DNA of 64,000 nt from CG1-02-35-72 sp045046885 (lineage in GTDB: Bacteria > Bacteroidota > Bacteroidia > Flavobacteriales > Flavobacteriaceae). Each line of letters begins with the position of its first letter. Within the stretch, counting starts at the first letter, position 1. The stretch spans positions 1 through 64,000 of the forward strand of contig JASFYX010000053.1 of assembly GCA_045046885.1 (NCBI GenBank), given 5' to 3'. Under the pieces are notes generated by a model that saw only the letters and a list, made by a program, of their open reading frames with translations, had not been told where the DNA came from and searched no databases. Of the stretch, positions 26,542-34,990 are shown piece by piece. A program made the position numbers and the translations under genes.

Positions 26542-26574
26542 ATTCATACGATGACTCAAAGTCATCGTATGAAT
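26542..26574. repeat. Hairpin repeat, copy 2
   Basis: Arm ATTCATACGATGACT (26542-26556), loop CAA, perfect complement (26560-26574). Same family as 23643-23676; position 4 of the stem is C-G here and G-C there. It sits 3 nt past the stop of the reverse-strand gene. Confidence 0.8.
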
Positions 26575-26577
26575 TAA

Positions 26578-27438
26578 TTAAACCTTTTTGAAAGTACCAT
26601 CTAGTATTTGTAAAAACACTTCTGGTTCGGGGCGTACCCTGTAATTGTCGGTTAAATCTACAAAGAGAATTTTGCTATTTTTATCACAAATAACAAGTGT
26701 GGGCATAACGGTATCTGAATCGTAACCTAAAACCTGCATTCCGGCCGGTAAGCCGTTTTTATGAAAAATACCCAATTGTTTGGCGACTTTATTCTTAACA
26801 TCGACTAAAAAATTAAATTTCACATCGAATTTTTTTGCCAATCCTTTTGTGAAATGGTGGGGTTGTGGACTCACCAAAACTACTTGTGCACCGCGTTCTT
26901 CTAAAGTTTTATATTGTTGTACCAATTCTTTTATTTGTGCCATACAAATAGGACACCAATTGCCGCGGTAAAACATAAAGATGACGGGATTACCTTTAAA
27001 AGAAGAAGACTTTATCTTGTTTTTAGCACCATCTTCTAATTCAAAATTAGGTAATTGTAAACCGATTTCTAATATATCAGAAGAACGTTTGCCAAATCTT
27101 GAGTACCAAAAGACGTATAAAAACCAACCAATGGTTAAAGCAATGGCGGGTATAAGGTGTATTTTATTTAAAGGACTGTTGTAAAATCCGTAAAGCACAA
27201 GAAAGAGTCCGATTAAAATGATAGATGAACGCAACCACATATTAGGACTTGTACGGGCTGTATTGTGTAATAACATCGCTTTAGCGAATAAAAAACTTAT
27301 GGTAAAACTTACCATAACATTGCCTAAAAAAATAAAATTAAATCCGTTTGTTATGAGTAGATAAGCATATAAAAGCATTAAAATAGCGGCACTATTTATA
27401 AAAAGCATCACAAAAATGGATTTCAGTTTATTTTCCAT
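26578..27438 (-). CDS. Membrane-anchored AhpC/TSA-type peroxiredoxin-like protein
   Basis: A 286-residue protein. Four hydrophobic helices occupy about 1-115, and a thioredoxin-fold peroxiredoxin-like domain follows (about 125-286). The active-site segment FYRGNWCPICMAQIKEL has a CPIC pair rather than the single Cys of typical peroxiredoxins. ILFVDLTDNYRVRPEPEVFLQ closes the fold. It probably reduces peroxides or disulfides at the membrane face; which side cannot be decided. It is convergent with the CBS-domain gene and divergent from the DUF2851 gene. Confidence 0.75.
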   Translation of the reverse strand: MENKLKSIFVMLFINSAAILMLLYAYLLITNGFNFIFLGNVMVSFTISFLFAKAMLLHNTARTSPNMWLRSSIILIGLFLVLYGFYNSPLNKIHLIPAIALTIGWFLYVFWYSRFGKRSSDILEIGLQLPNFELEDGAKNKIKSSSFKGNPVIFMFYRGNWCPICMAQIKELVQQYKTLEERGAQVVLVSPQPHHFTKGLAKKFDVKFNFLVDVKNKVAKQLGIFHKNGLPAGMQVLGYDSDTVMPTLVICDKNSKILFVDLTDNYRVRPEPEVFLQILDGTFKKV

Positions 27439-27493
27439 AACAAATTTCTTAACTTAGTAGGCTAACTTATAAAAAATTACAGCCAATTAACAA

Positions 27494-28768
27494 ATGAAGG
27501 AAGATTTTTTACATTATGTCTGGAAATTGCAGCTTTTAAACCCTGAGATACTTTTGAGTAGTATAAATGAACCTGTCATTATTTTAAAACAAGGGCAACA
27601 TAATAGTAATGAAGGCCCCGATTTTTTTAATGCTAAAATTAAAATAGGGTCGCAACTTTGGGCCGGTAACGTAGAAATTCACGTCAAATCTTCAGATTGG
27701 TATGTACACCATCACGAAACAGACCCTAATTACGATTCGGTAATTTTACATGTGGTTTGGGAAAATGACGCTGAAATATTTAGAGCCGATAATACCCCAA
27801 TACCTACCTTGGTTTTAAAAGATTATATGGCAACATCTGTGCTAAACAATTATAGGAATCTTTTAAATAAATCCGAAAAGTGGATTAACTGTGAAAAGCA
27901 CATTGCCGAGGTAGATGGTTTTATTTTAAACAATTGGTTAGAGCACCTTTTTATTGAGAGGTTAGAACAAAAAGCTTTCTTAATGACATCACTTTTAAAA
28001 GAAACAGCCAATGATTGGGAAGCGGTTTTGTTTGTTTTATTGGCTAAGAATTTTGGGCTTAAAGTCAACGGTGAGGCTTTTTTAAATATGGCGAAGTCGG
28101 TTGATTTTAATGTGGTGAGAAAAATTAGGACAAATAAACAGGATTTAGAAGCCCTGTTTTTAGGGATGGGTAATTTACTTGACAAAGCCGTAGATGTCAA
28201 TTATTACAAAACTTTAAAAACCCAATTCGATTATTTAAAAGTCAAATTCAAATTACAACCCGCATTGACGTCAAAGATTCAATTTTTTAGATTGCGGCCT
28301 GATAATTTTCCGACCATAAGATTGGCACAATTGGCGGTACTGTACAGCAAGCACACCAATTTATTTTCGTTGTTAATTGACGTCAAAAAACCTGAAGAAA
28401 TCTACAAAGCCTTTACTGTAGAAATTTCAGATTTTTGGACAAGTCACTACACATTTACATCAGAAAAAACGGGTAAACGCTCTAAGAAATTATCAAAACC
28501 CTTTATAGATTTGCTTATAATTAATACAATTGTGCCCTTACAATTTGTGTATCAAAAGCACATAGGTAAGTCAAATTCTGAAAAGATAATCGGACTTTTA
28601 CAACAAATTAAACCAGAGAAAAACAGTATTATAACCAAGTTTAAAACTTTGGGTTTGTCAGTTGAAAATGCCTTTACAAGCCAAGCATTATTACAACTTA
28701 AAAACAATTATTGTGCTAAAAATAATTGTTTACACTGTAAAATTGGCCATAATTTAATTGCGAATTAA
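27494..28768 (+). CDS. DUF2851 family protein
   Basis: A 424-residue soluble protein starting MKEDFLHYVWKLQLLNPEIL. Family-typical pieces are GQHNSNEGPDFFNAKIKIG, WAGNVEIHVKSSDWYVH and a C-terminal Cys cluster (CAKNNCLHCKIG) that may bind metal. DUF2851 proteins are common in Bacteroidota and have no established function that I know of. A weak hairpin (28766-28789) lies just after the stop, before menD. Confidence 0.85.
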   Translation: MKEDFLHYVWKLQLLNPEILLSSINEPVIILKQGQHNSNEGPDFFNAKIKIGSQLWAGNVEIHVKSSDWYVHHHETDPNYDSVILHVVWENDAEIFRADNTPIPTLVLKDYMATSVLNNYRNLLNKSEKWINCEKHIAEVDGFILNNWLEHLFIERLEQKAFLMTSLLKETANDWEAVLFVLLAKNFGLKVNGEAFLNMAKSVDFNVVRKIRTNKQDLEALFLGMGNLLDKAVDVNYYKTLKTQFDYLKVKFKLQPALTSKIQFFRLRPDNFPTIRLAQLAVLYSKHTNLFSLLIDVKKPEEIYKAFTVEISDFWTSHYTFTSEKTGKRSKKLSKPFIDLLIINTIVPLQFVYQKHIGKSNSEKIIGLLQQIKPEKNSIITKFKTLGLSVENAFTSQALLQLKNNYCAKNNCLHCKIGHNLIAN

Positions 28769-28835
28769 TCCTGTTTTTAAATAGGATTAGCTTTAAATAT
28801 TTTTAAATTTACAGTCGTTTAACCAGCAAATCTAT

Positions 28836-30497
28836 ATGCCACAATCTGACAAAGTTTTAGCCCGTTTATTAGAGAAAGCGTGTCGTACTTTTAATGTAGA
28901 TAATATTGTCATTTCGCCGGGGTCGCGCAATGCCCCACTTATAATTGAATTTACAGACAATGTTCGCTATAATACATATAGTCTTGTTGATGAGCGTTCT
29001 GCGGCTTTTTTTGCTCTAGGCATAGCGCAACAAACCAAAAAGCCTGTCATTTTGTTTTGTACATCAGGTTCTGCTTTATTGAATTATTATCCGGCTGTAG
29101 CCGAAGCTTTTTATAGCAATATTCCTTTAATAATAGTATCGGCTGATAGGCCTAAAGATAAAATTGATATAGCTGATGGTCAAACTATCCGCCAAGAAAA
29201 TGTCTTTGCCAATCACAGTCTTTATAATGCCAATTTGGTTGTGGATAATGATGTGCTACAACAAAACGCAGTACTAATTGAAAAAGCACTTAATGTGGCT
29301 ATAAACAAAAAAGGTCCTGTTCATATAAATGTGCCATTTGAAGAGCCACTTTACAGTACAACTGATGTTGAAACGGTAAAATTACCGTCGTTTAATTGTG
29401 AACAGCAAGAAATAAACGACGCGCAAAATCTTTCTAAATTAGTTACTAGTTGGAATAAAGCAAAGGCCAAAATAGTTTTGGTTGGAGTTAACGATTTTAA
29501 TAAAGATTTAAATAATACTTTGGCGCAATTAGCTGATGATCCATCGGTAATTGTATTGACAGAATCCACGTCAAATCTTCATTGTAAATTTTTTATAAAT
29601 ACTATTGACAACTTAATTTTCTCTTTAGAGGATATACGATTAGAATCTTTTAAACCCGATTTATTACTCACATTTGGTGGGATGGTGGTTTCTAAACGCA
29701 TCAAGCAATTTCTAAGAAAATTCAGTCCGCAGAAGCATTATCACATTTCCAAATACGTGGCTCCAGATACTTATTTTTGCTTAACAGCCCAAATTAAGAC
29801 AGAAGCTTTAACGGTCTTTAAGAGATTGTTAAAAAACACTTCATTTGTAGAAAGTAATTACAGAAATTTGTGGGAGCAACGTAAGATTGAAGTCGCAAAA
29901 ACACATCAAAAATTCTTTAGAGACATTCCGTATGCCGATTTAAGTGTTTTTAATAGCCTTATTAAAAATTTACCCCAACATGGTATGTTGCAATTGGCAA
30001 ACAGTTCAGTTATTAGATATACGCAGTTATTTGATTTACCAAAGGGTTTACAGGTTTATTGCAATCGCGGTACGAGTGGTATTGACGGCAGTATGAGTAC
30101 GGCCATTGGTGCAGCGGTAGCAAGTACACAACAAACTACTTTTATTACAGGTGACTTGAGTTTTTTTTACGACAGCAATGCTTTGTGGAATAAATATATT
30201 CCGGCTAATTTTAGAATTATTTTAATCAATAATGGGGGTGGCGGTATTTTTAGAATTTTACCCGGCCCGCAGACCACAAGAGCACTCGATTATTTTGAAG
30301 CCCCACATAATTTAACAGCTAAACATTTATGTGATATGTATAATTTAGATTATACTATTTCGACTGATAAAGAGAACCTAGAAAAAGCTTTAAATACTTT
30401 TTTTAATAAAAGCAATCAGCCCAAATTACTGGAAATAAAAACACCTCGCACATTAAATGACAAGGTGTTAAAAGATTATTTTAAGATTTTGAAATAA
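28836..30497 (+). CDS. menD: SEPHCHC synthase (menaquinone synthesis)
   Basis: A 553-residue thiamine-diphosphate enzyme adding 2-oxoglutarate-derived succinic semialdehyde to isochorismate. Motifs: VISPGSRNAPLIIEF, the catalytic-region Glu in SLVDERSAAFFALG, RGTSGIDGSMSTAIGAA, the ThDP site ITGDLSFFYDSNALW and LINNGGGGIFRILPG. A -7-like TAAATTTA lies at 28804-28811. Its last 17 nt overlap the 3' end of a reverse-strand gene. menB lies about 2.8 kb downstream, showing that the menaquinone genes are clustered but interrupted. Confidence 0.95.
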   Translation: MPQSDKVLARLLEKACRTFNVDNIVISPGSRNAPLIIEFTDNVRYNTYSLVDERSAAFFALGIAQQTKKPVILFCTSGSALLNYYPAVAEAFYSNIPLIIVSADRPKDKIDIADGQTIRQENVFANHSLYNANLVVDNDVLQQNAVLIEKALNVAINKKGPVHINVPFEEPLYSTTDVETVKLPSFNCEQQEINDAQNLSKLVTSWNKAKAKIVLVGVNDFNKDLNNTLAQLADDPSVIVLTESTSNLHCKFFINTIDNLIFSLEDIRLESFKPDLLLTFGGMVVSKRIKQFLRKFSPQKHYHISKYVAPDTYFCLTAQIKTEALTVFKRLLKNTSFVESNYRNLWEQRKIEVAKTHQKFFRDIPYADLSVFNSLIKNLPQHGMLQLANSSVIRYTQLFDLPKGLQVYCNRGTSGIDGSMSTAIGAAVASTQQTTFITGDLSFFYDSNALWNKYIPANFRIILINNGGGGIFRILPGPQTTRALDYFEAPHNLTAKHLCDMYNLDYTISTDKENLEKALNTFFNKSNQPKLLEIKTPRTLNDKVLKDYFKILK

Positions 30498-30897
30498 TTT
30501 TAGATTCTATAAATTGAATAAATGTTTTAGTATCTTCAATATTTTTAAAACCACCTATAATTCTATTTTTACCATTTTGCAATTTTAAAACGACTGTGTT
30601 TTTTATTTTCCAATAATTTTTAAGACTTACTCTTTTAATATCAATATAATCAATTTCAATGGCATCAGAGCGTTTGTAAATACCAATTAATATTATAATA
30701 TCATAAATAAAAAGTAAAATAAAAAATAATATAAGAGGTTTTGAAACATTAAAATAAGTATTAAAACCACTAGCAGCAAAACTAAAACCAGTGACGATAT
30801 ATAAAAATTTCAACATATAATTATTAGTCTTAACATCATCATTTATATGAAGTTTGTCGTCGCTAATTATTGAGCCATGTTTAAGTGAAAATTCCAT
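30481..30897 (-). CDS. Small two-helix membrane protein, unknown
   Basis: A 138-residue protein with two membrane helices (about residues 30-48 and 54-73) and a C-terminal domain rich in beta-type residues (DAIEIDYIDIKRVSLK, VVLKLQNGKNRIIGGF). That pattern resembles small PH-like membrane proteins, but I cannot assign a family. Its 3' end overlaps menD tail-to-tail by 17 nt. It starts 4 nt below the stop codon of the peptidase gene, so it is probably cotranscribed with it. Confidence 0.6.
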   Translation of the reverse strand: MEFSLKHGSIISDDKLHINDDVKTNNYMLKFLYIVTGFSFAASGFNTYFNVSKPLILFFILLFIYDIIILIGIYKRSDAIEIDYIDIKRVSLKNYWKIKNTVVLKLQNGKNRIIGGFKNIEDTKTFIQFIESKIISKS

Positions 30898-30901
30898 TAG
30901 T

Positions 30902-32011
30902 TTACAACTTTAACAAGCCTTTTAACTCTTTAGAAACCGCATCTTTGTGTACCATAATTGATATGGCTTTCATACGTGTAAAAGATTCAGACATATAGAC
31001 ATAACCGCCATTTGCCAATTTAACACCCCAAGAATTTTTTACTTTGTAATAAGTAGTGCCATTTTGGTCGGTTAGCATTCCTGTAATATGCATTAAGTGG
31101 TCGTCTGTTGTGCTGTAATTTTCAAATGCTTGCTGGCGATTCAATTGTGTCACTTTTTGTTCAGGGACAATCTCTGTCAGGCTTTTTTTATCGTCATCGG
31201 CGTTAAGCGGTAAAACAGCAATACCATTTTTTGATGAGAAAGTTGGCTCAGATACATCAACGTCAAGTGCAACAGTATAACCATTTGCCAAAGCTGTATT
31301 TATAACACCCATCATATCGTTTAAAGGGACATTGTAAAAAGAGCCATTCGAAAAATTATCAGGAATATTGAGTATAAATTTTGAATAAAAAGGTTGTTGT
31401 GTAAATGAGGTTATGGTAACGTAATTATCTGGATTAAATTTGGTAATAGCAGCAAAAGTTTGTGGTGTGTACATACTACCTTTGTAACTAAAAGTTACAG
31501 GATTTTTACCCATATAAGTATCTAAAATGGTGTTCATGGCTATTTTCCATTCGGCAGAACCTTTTTTATTTTTACTGTTAATATATTCGTCTAAAGTATT
31601 TTTTAAAAGGGTAAACATTTCTTCGTGGTCGTAGCTTTTTTGATCATTTATCAAACCACTAAAAACCTCACGAGGTACCATACCAAATTTACGAATGGCA
31701 TTGGTCACGTCATGAGCCAATCCCCCTTCGCTAAATTGGGTATGACCTTGTCGCATAACATAATCCCAAGCTTTAACGGTGTAAGTGTTTCTAACAAAGT
31801 ACATTTCAGATACATTTACATCCATCCCGCTTAAGCGTTTAATTTCGGACTCTACAAAAGAGGAGGTAGAAAAACTCCAACAAGTGCCCGTATGACCTTG
31901 ACTTTTTACAGAGCTTGCTTGGATATCTTTTATAGCACTAAAAGCATATTTTTGAGCAAAAATGGGTGCCGTTACTAATAAAGTAAACAGTATAAGGAAT
32001 AACTTTTTCAT
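30902..32011 (-). CDS. Secreted C1-type cysteine peptidase (PepC/bleomycin-hydrolase-like)
   Basis: A 369-residue papain-fold protein with a signal peptide (KKLFLILFTLLVTAPIFAQ). Catalytic residues are visible: Cys44 in QGHTGTCWSFS with its oxyanion Gln, His in DDHLMHITGM, and Asn in YKVKNSWGV. The size suits the PepC/bleomycin-hydrolase branch, but the signal peptide points to the periplasm or cell surface. It is followed by a small membrane gene and preceded 27 nt upstream by an esterase-like gene, forming a probable three-gene operon inserted between menD and menB. Confidence 0.87.
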   Translation of the reverse strand: MKKLFLILFTLLVTAPIFAQKYAFSAIKDIQASSVKSQGHTGTCWSFSTSSFVESEIKRLSGMDVNVSEMYFVRNTYTVKAWDYVMRQGHTQFSEGGLAHDVTNAIRKFGMVPREVFSGLINDQKSYDHEEMFTLLKNTLDEYINSKNKKGSAEWKIAMNTILDTYMGKNPVTFSYKGSMYTPQTFAAITKFNPDNYVTITSFTQQPFYSKFILNIPDNFSNGSFYNVPLNDMMGVINTALANGYTVALDVDVSEPTFSSKNGIAVLPLNADDDKKSLTEIVPEQKVTQLNRQQAFENYSTTDDHLMHITGMLTDQNGTTYYKVKNSWGVKLANGGYVYMSESFTRMKAISIMVHKDAVSKELKGLLKL

Positions 32012-32038
32012 AATAATATTTTGAGTTTTAATATTTAT

Positions 32039-33202
32039 TTAATTGTCATTTTGGTGTAATTTCTTTTTTATAACACGGTTAATATTTTCGTAATAGGCAT
32101 CTAAATTTGGGTCGCTTTGATCTATTTTAGAATAGCCAATTTTATAGTATTTAAGGGCTTGTTTAAACCTATTCCCTGTTTCGTAATACAAGCCTATATA
32201 GTAATAACCCAAAGGTGAGTTAGGATAAATTCGCAAAATCATTTTACCAAATTCGTTAAGGTAATCGCCATCGGCTTTTTCAATAATCATTGGTTCGATC
32301 CTTAAAATATCCTTTTGACGTATCTGAATGTTTGTCCCAAAAAAATACTCAATTTCAACATATTTCTTTTCTAGAAAGGTAATAGCTTCAGGCGGAGTCA
32401 TTTTAGAAATTTTTGTAGCGTATTCTTCTTTAGAAATAGGGCCATACACTTTGTATATATAGGCTAAGGCATTGGGTATAGCCATTCCCAATGATGCCGT
32501 ATAAGTTACCTCATTAAAATTGACCATCTTGTAATTTAAAAAAGGACTGTTATAAGCGTCAAACAAACTAAACATACCCTTTATGCGATTTTGTTTGTCT
32601 TTACTGTTATAAGATCCGGAGCTCATATAATAATACGTGGGAATAGACAAGTTGGGAATTTTATTTCTTATAAAAGCTGCCATACCTCTTGCATAACTAG
32701 GGTTTAAGTTAATATAAGCGTTAAAAATAGGCTGTTTATCTATAAAAAAGTAATTTATAAAATTAGCCGTCAAACTTCTTCCCACTATAACTTTAAAAGG
32801 CGAAAGGCGGTAAGTGTCGTCTATATTAGGTAATAACTCTAAGTCTATAAAGTCTTTAAAATCTTTAGAAAAACCTACAGGCCTATCGGTGCCTTGATCA
32901 TATGCGCAGTCTTCTAGACGCGATTCTGTTTGCGGAATTCCTACAATAATTTGCTCGGGAGCTTCTTGTTTTTTGGCTAATAATTTAGAATTGGCAACGT
33001 AGAGGTCAAACAAATCTTGTGCATCTAATATTACCGCTAACGGATATACTTTTGTAGAGTCTTGTTCGTAAGATTTAGGAACATAAATCTTTATATTTCT
33101 GTATTGTTGTAATATTTTAGATTCGAAATTCTGTGTTTTTACCTGAGATAAAATCGGTTGTAAAAAACACACTAAAAAAAAACTTAAAAAGAGGTTTTTC
33201 AT
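32039..33202 (-). CDS. Esterase-like alpha/beta-hydrolase, probably lacking the catalytic His
   Basis: A 387-residue exported protein (signal KNLFLSFFLVCFLQPILSQ). The esterase-D-type domain (about 25-250) has YPLAVILDAQDLFD, a nucleophile elbow GRSLTANF with Ser143, then LNPSYARGM. At the place where relatives carry the catalytic His (an E-x-T-H motif) this protein reads EVTYTASLGMAIP, with Tyr234. The C-terminus (about 290-385) is TPR-like (YYYIGLYYETGNRFKQALKY). The fold call is good, but enzymatic activity is doubtful. It is divergent from menB across 84 nt. Confidence 0.75.
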   Translation of the reverse strand: MKNLFLSFFLVCFLQPILSQVKTQNFESKILQQYRNIKIYVPKSYEQDSTKVYPLAVILDAQDLFDLYVANSKLLAKKQEAPEQIIVGIPQTESRLEDCAYDQGTDRPVGFSKDFKDFIDLELLPNIDDTYRLSPFKVIVGRSLTANFINYFFIDKQPIFNAYINLNPSYARGMAAFIRNKIPNLSIPTYYYMSSGSYNSKDKQNRIKGMFSLFDAYNSPFLNYKMVNFNEVTYTASLGMAIPNALAYIYKVYGPISKEEYATKISKMTPPEAITFLEKKYVEIEYFFGTNIQIRQKDILRIEPMIIEKADGDYLNEFGKMILRIYPNSPLGYYYIGLYYETGNRFKQALKYYKIGYSKIDQSDPNLDAYYENINRVIKKKLHQNDN

Positions 33203-33286
33203 CGTTAGGATTTAAAAATCCGAAGTTACTAAAATTTTTTTAGTAAAAGCAATAGTTATATCTTTACAATTGTAAAAAATCACCTT

Positions 33287-34108
33287 ATGACTCATAGAAA
33301 ATGGACGTCTATTAAAGACTACGAAGATATAAAATTTGAATTTTTTGAAGGCATTGCCAAAATAACAATCAACCGACCAAAAGTGTACAACGCTTTTAGA
33401 CCCGAAACCAATTTCGAAATGCTTGACGCGATGGATATTTGCAGAGAACGTCCTGATGTTGATATTATTATATTTACAGGTGTGGGCGATAAAGCTTTTT
33501 GTGTAGGAGGCGATCAAAATGTAAAAGGTGTAGGCGGTTATGTTGGTAAAGATGGTGTACCGCGATTAAACGTCCTCGATTTACACAAAAAAATTCGCGA
33601 AATACCCAAACCCGTTATCGCTATGGTAAATGGTTATGCTATTGGTGGCGGGCATGTGTTACACGTTGTTTGCGATTTAACCATCGCTTCAGAAAATGCA
33701 AAGTTCGGACAAACTGGTCCAAAAGTGGGGAGCTTTGACGGCGGTTTCGGCTCGTCTTATTTAGCCCGAATTGTCGGTCAGAAAAAAGCCCGTGAAATTT
33801 GGTTTTTATGTGAGCAATACACCGCTAAAGAAGCCCTTGATATGGGACTGGTAAATAAAGTAGTGCCCTTTGACGCACTTGAAGACACAACAGTTGCTTG
33901 GTGTAAAACCATGCAAAAACGCTCGCCTATGGCTTTGCGTATGATAAAACGTTCGCTCAATGCAGAGTTAGACGGCCAACACGGATTGATGCAATTGGCA
34001 GGTGATGCCACTTTGATGTTTTATATGATGGAAGAAGCACAAGAAGGTAAAAAAGCCTTTTTAGAAAAACGCGACCCCGATTTTAAACAGTTTCCTAAGT
34101 TTCCTTGA
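33287..34108 (+). CDS. menB: 1,4-dihydroxy-2-naphthoyl-CoA synthase
   Basis: A 273-residue crotonase-fold enzyme closing the naphthoate ring in menaquinone synthesis. Family motifs: NRPKVYNAFRPET, DKAFCVGGDQNVKG, oxyanion loop GYAIGGGHVLHVVCDL, GPKVGSFDGGFGSSYLAR and a C-terminal KRDPDFKQFPKFP. A weak -7-like TATCTTTA lies at 33259-33266. It complements menD upstream. Confidence 0.96.
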   Translation: MTHRKWTSIKDYEDIKFEFFEGIAKITINRPKVYNAFRPETNFEMLDAMDICRERPDVDIIIFTGVGDKAFCVGGDQNVKGVGGYVGKDGVPRLNVLDLHKKIREIPKPVIAMVNGYAIGGGHVLHVVCDLTIASENAKFGQTGPKVGSFDGGFGSSYLARIVGQKKAREIWFLCEQYTAKEALDMGLVNKVVPFDALEDTTVAWCKTMQKRSPMALRMIKRSLNAELDGQHGLMQLAGDATLMFYMMEEAQEGKKAFLEKRDPDFKQFPKFP

Positions 34109-34140
34109 TTAATTAAACCGTAACTAAATATCACTCTGTT

Positions 34141-34156
34141 CTGATAGTTATCGGGA
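34141..34156. repeat. Short palindrome-like repeat, imperfect copy
   Basis: CTGATAGTTATCGGGA, an imperfect version of the perfect palindrome found inside the hsdM-hsdS fusion at 40914-40929. It lies in the gap after menB. Confidence 0.4.
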
Positions 34157-34190
34157 GTAGTCAAAGTAGTTAAATAAAAGTAAAAACACA

Positions 34191-34212
34191 TGTCAGGCTG
34201 AGCGGAGTCGAA
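34191..34212. repeat. Dispersed repeat, copy 2
   Basis: Same TGTCA-N3-TGAGCGGAGTCGAA pattern as 23550-23571, in the menB to FAH-family gap. Confidence 0.6.
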
Positions 34213-34236
34213 GCCCAATTGTAAACAAAAAGTACC

Positions 34237-34845
34237 ATGAAAATAATCTGCATAGGTCGTAATTACACCAAACACATAGAAGAATTACAAAACGAAAAAC
34301 CGACAGACCCTGTCATTTTTCTCAAACCCGACTCGGCTATTCTACCCAAAAAAATACCTTTTTTTATACCGGCTTTTGCCGATGAAATTCATTATGAGGT
34401 AGAAGTTTTGGTAAAAATAAATAAGGTAGGAAAGTTTATCGAATCCAAGTTTGCACATAAATATTACGATGAAATAGGCTTGGGTATCGATTTTACCGAG
34501 CGCGCTTTACAGAGCAAACTCAAAGCCAAAGGTCTGCCTTGGGAAAAAGCCAAAGCCTTTGACGGCAGTGCTGTGATTGGCAATTTTTACCCAAAAACCG
34601 ATTTTAACCTCAACGAAATAAAATTCCAACTCTACAAAAACGACACACTTGTTCAGGACGGCAATTCTAAATTTATGCTGTGGCCCATAGACGAATTGAT
34701 AAGTTATGTCTCGCAATTCTTTACCCTTAAAAAAGGCGATATCATTTTTACAGGCACACCTGCTGGCGTGGGTAAAGTCGCTCCAGAAGATATATTGACA
34801 GGGCTTCTAGAAGGTAATAAAGCCTTTGAGATTAAGGTAAAGTAA
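34237..34845 (+). CDS. Fumarylacetoacetate hydrolase family protein
   Basis: A 202-residue metal-dependent hydrolase/decarboxylase-fold protein. Motifs: KIICIGRNYTKHIEE, DEIHYEVEVLVKI (metal-ligand Glu residues), GIDFTERALQ, KAFDGSAVIG and the C-terminal KKGDIIFTGTPAGVGKV. The family includes acylpyruvate hydrolases and oxaloacetate decarboxylases, and this short form matches the bacterial FAHD1-like type. Cytosolic. The restriction operon begins 145 nt downstream. Confidence 0.85.
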   Translation: MKIICIGRNYTKHIEELQNEKPTDPVIFLKPDSAILPKKIPFFIPAFADEIHYEVEVLVKINKVGKFIESKFAHKYYDEIGLGIDFTERALQSKLKAKGLPWEKAKAFDGSAVIGNFYPKTDFNLNEIKFQLYKNDTLVQDGNSKFMLWPIDELISYVSQFFTLKKGDIIFTGTPAGVGKVAPEDILTGLLEGNKAFEIKVK

Positions 34846-34861
34846 ACTGCTGATAAATAGT

Positions 34862-34869
34862 TATATTTG
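34862..34869 (+). promoter_or_regulatory. Possible promoter of the restriction operon
   Basis: TATATTTG, exact -7 consensus, 121 nt before hsdR. The leader also contains small inverted segments (TCCCGATATTTTGGGA near 34931-34946). Confidence 0.4.
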
Positions 34870-34990
34870 TTGGAGTATAACGAGTTGTATGCTATACGAA
34901 AAAGCGCCAACTCACAAATAGCACAACTTGTCCCGATATTTTGGGATTTGGTTTTTGCCAACGATTGGTGCTAATAATGAGAATTAAAGT

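Larger units (their letters stand above)
26257..26577. other. Convergent gap filled by palindromic repeats
   Basis: No gene. It carries a nested palindromic element (26301-26460) and a hairpin repeat (26542-26574) 3 nt from the stop codon of the reverse-strand gene. The hairpin may serve as a transcription end for convergent transcripts. Confidence 0.6.
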
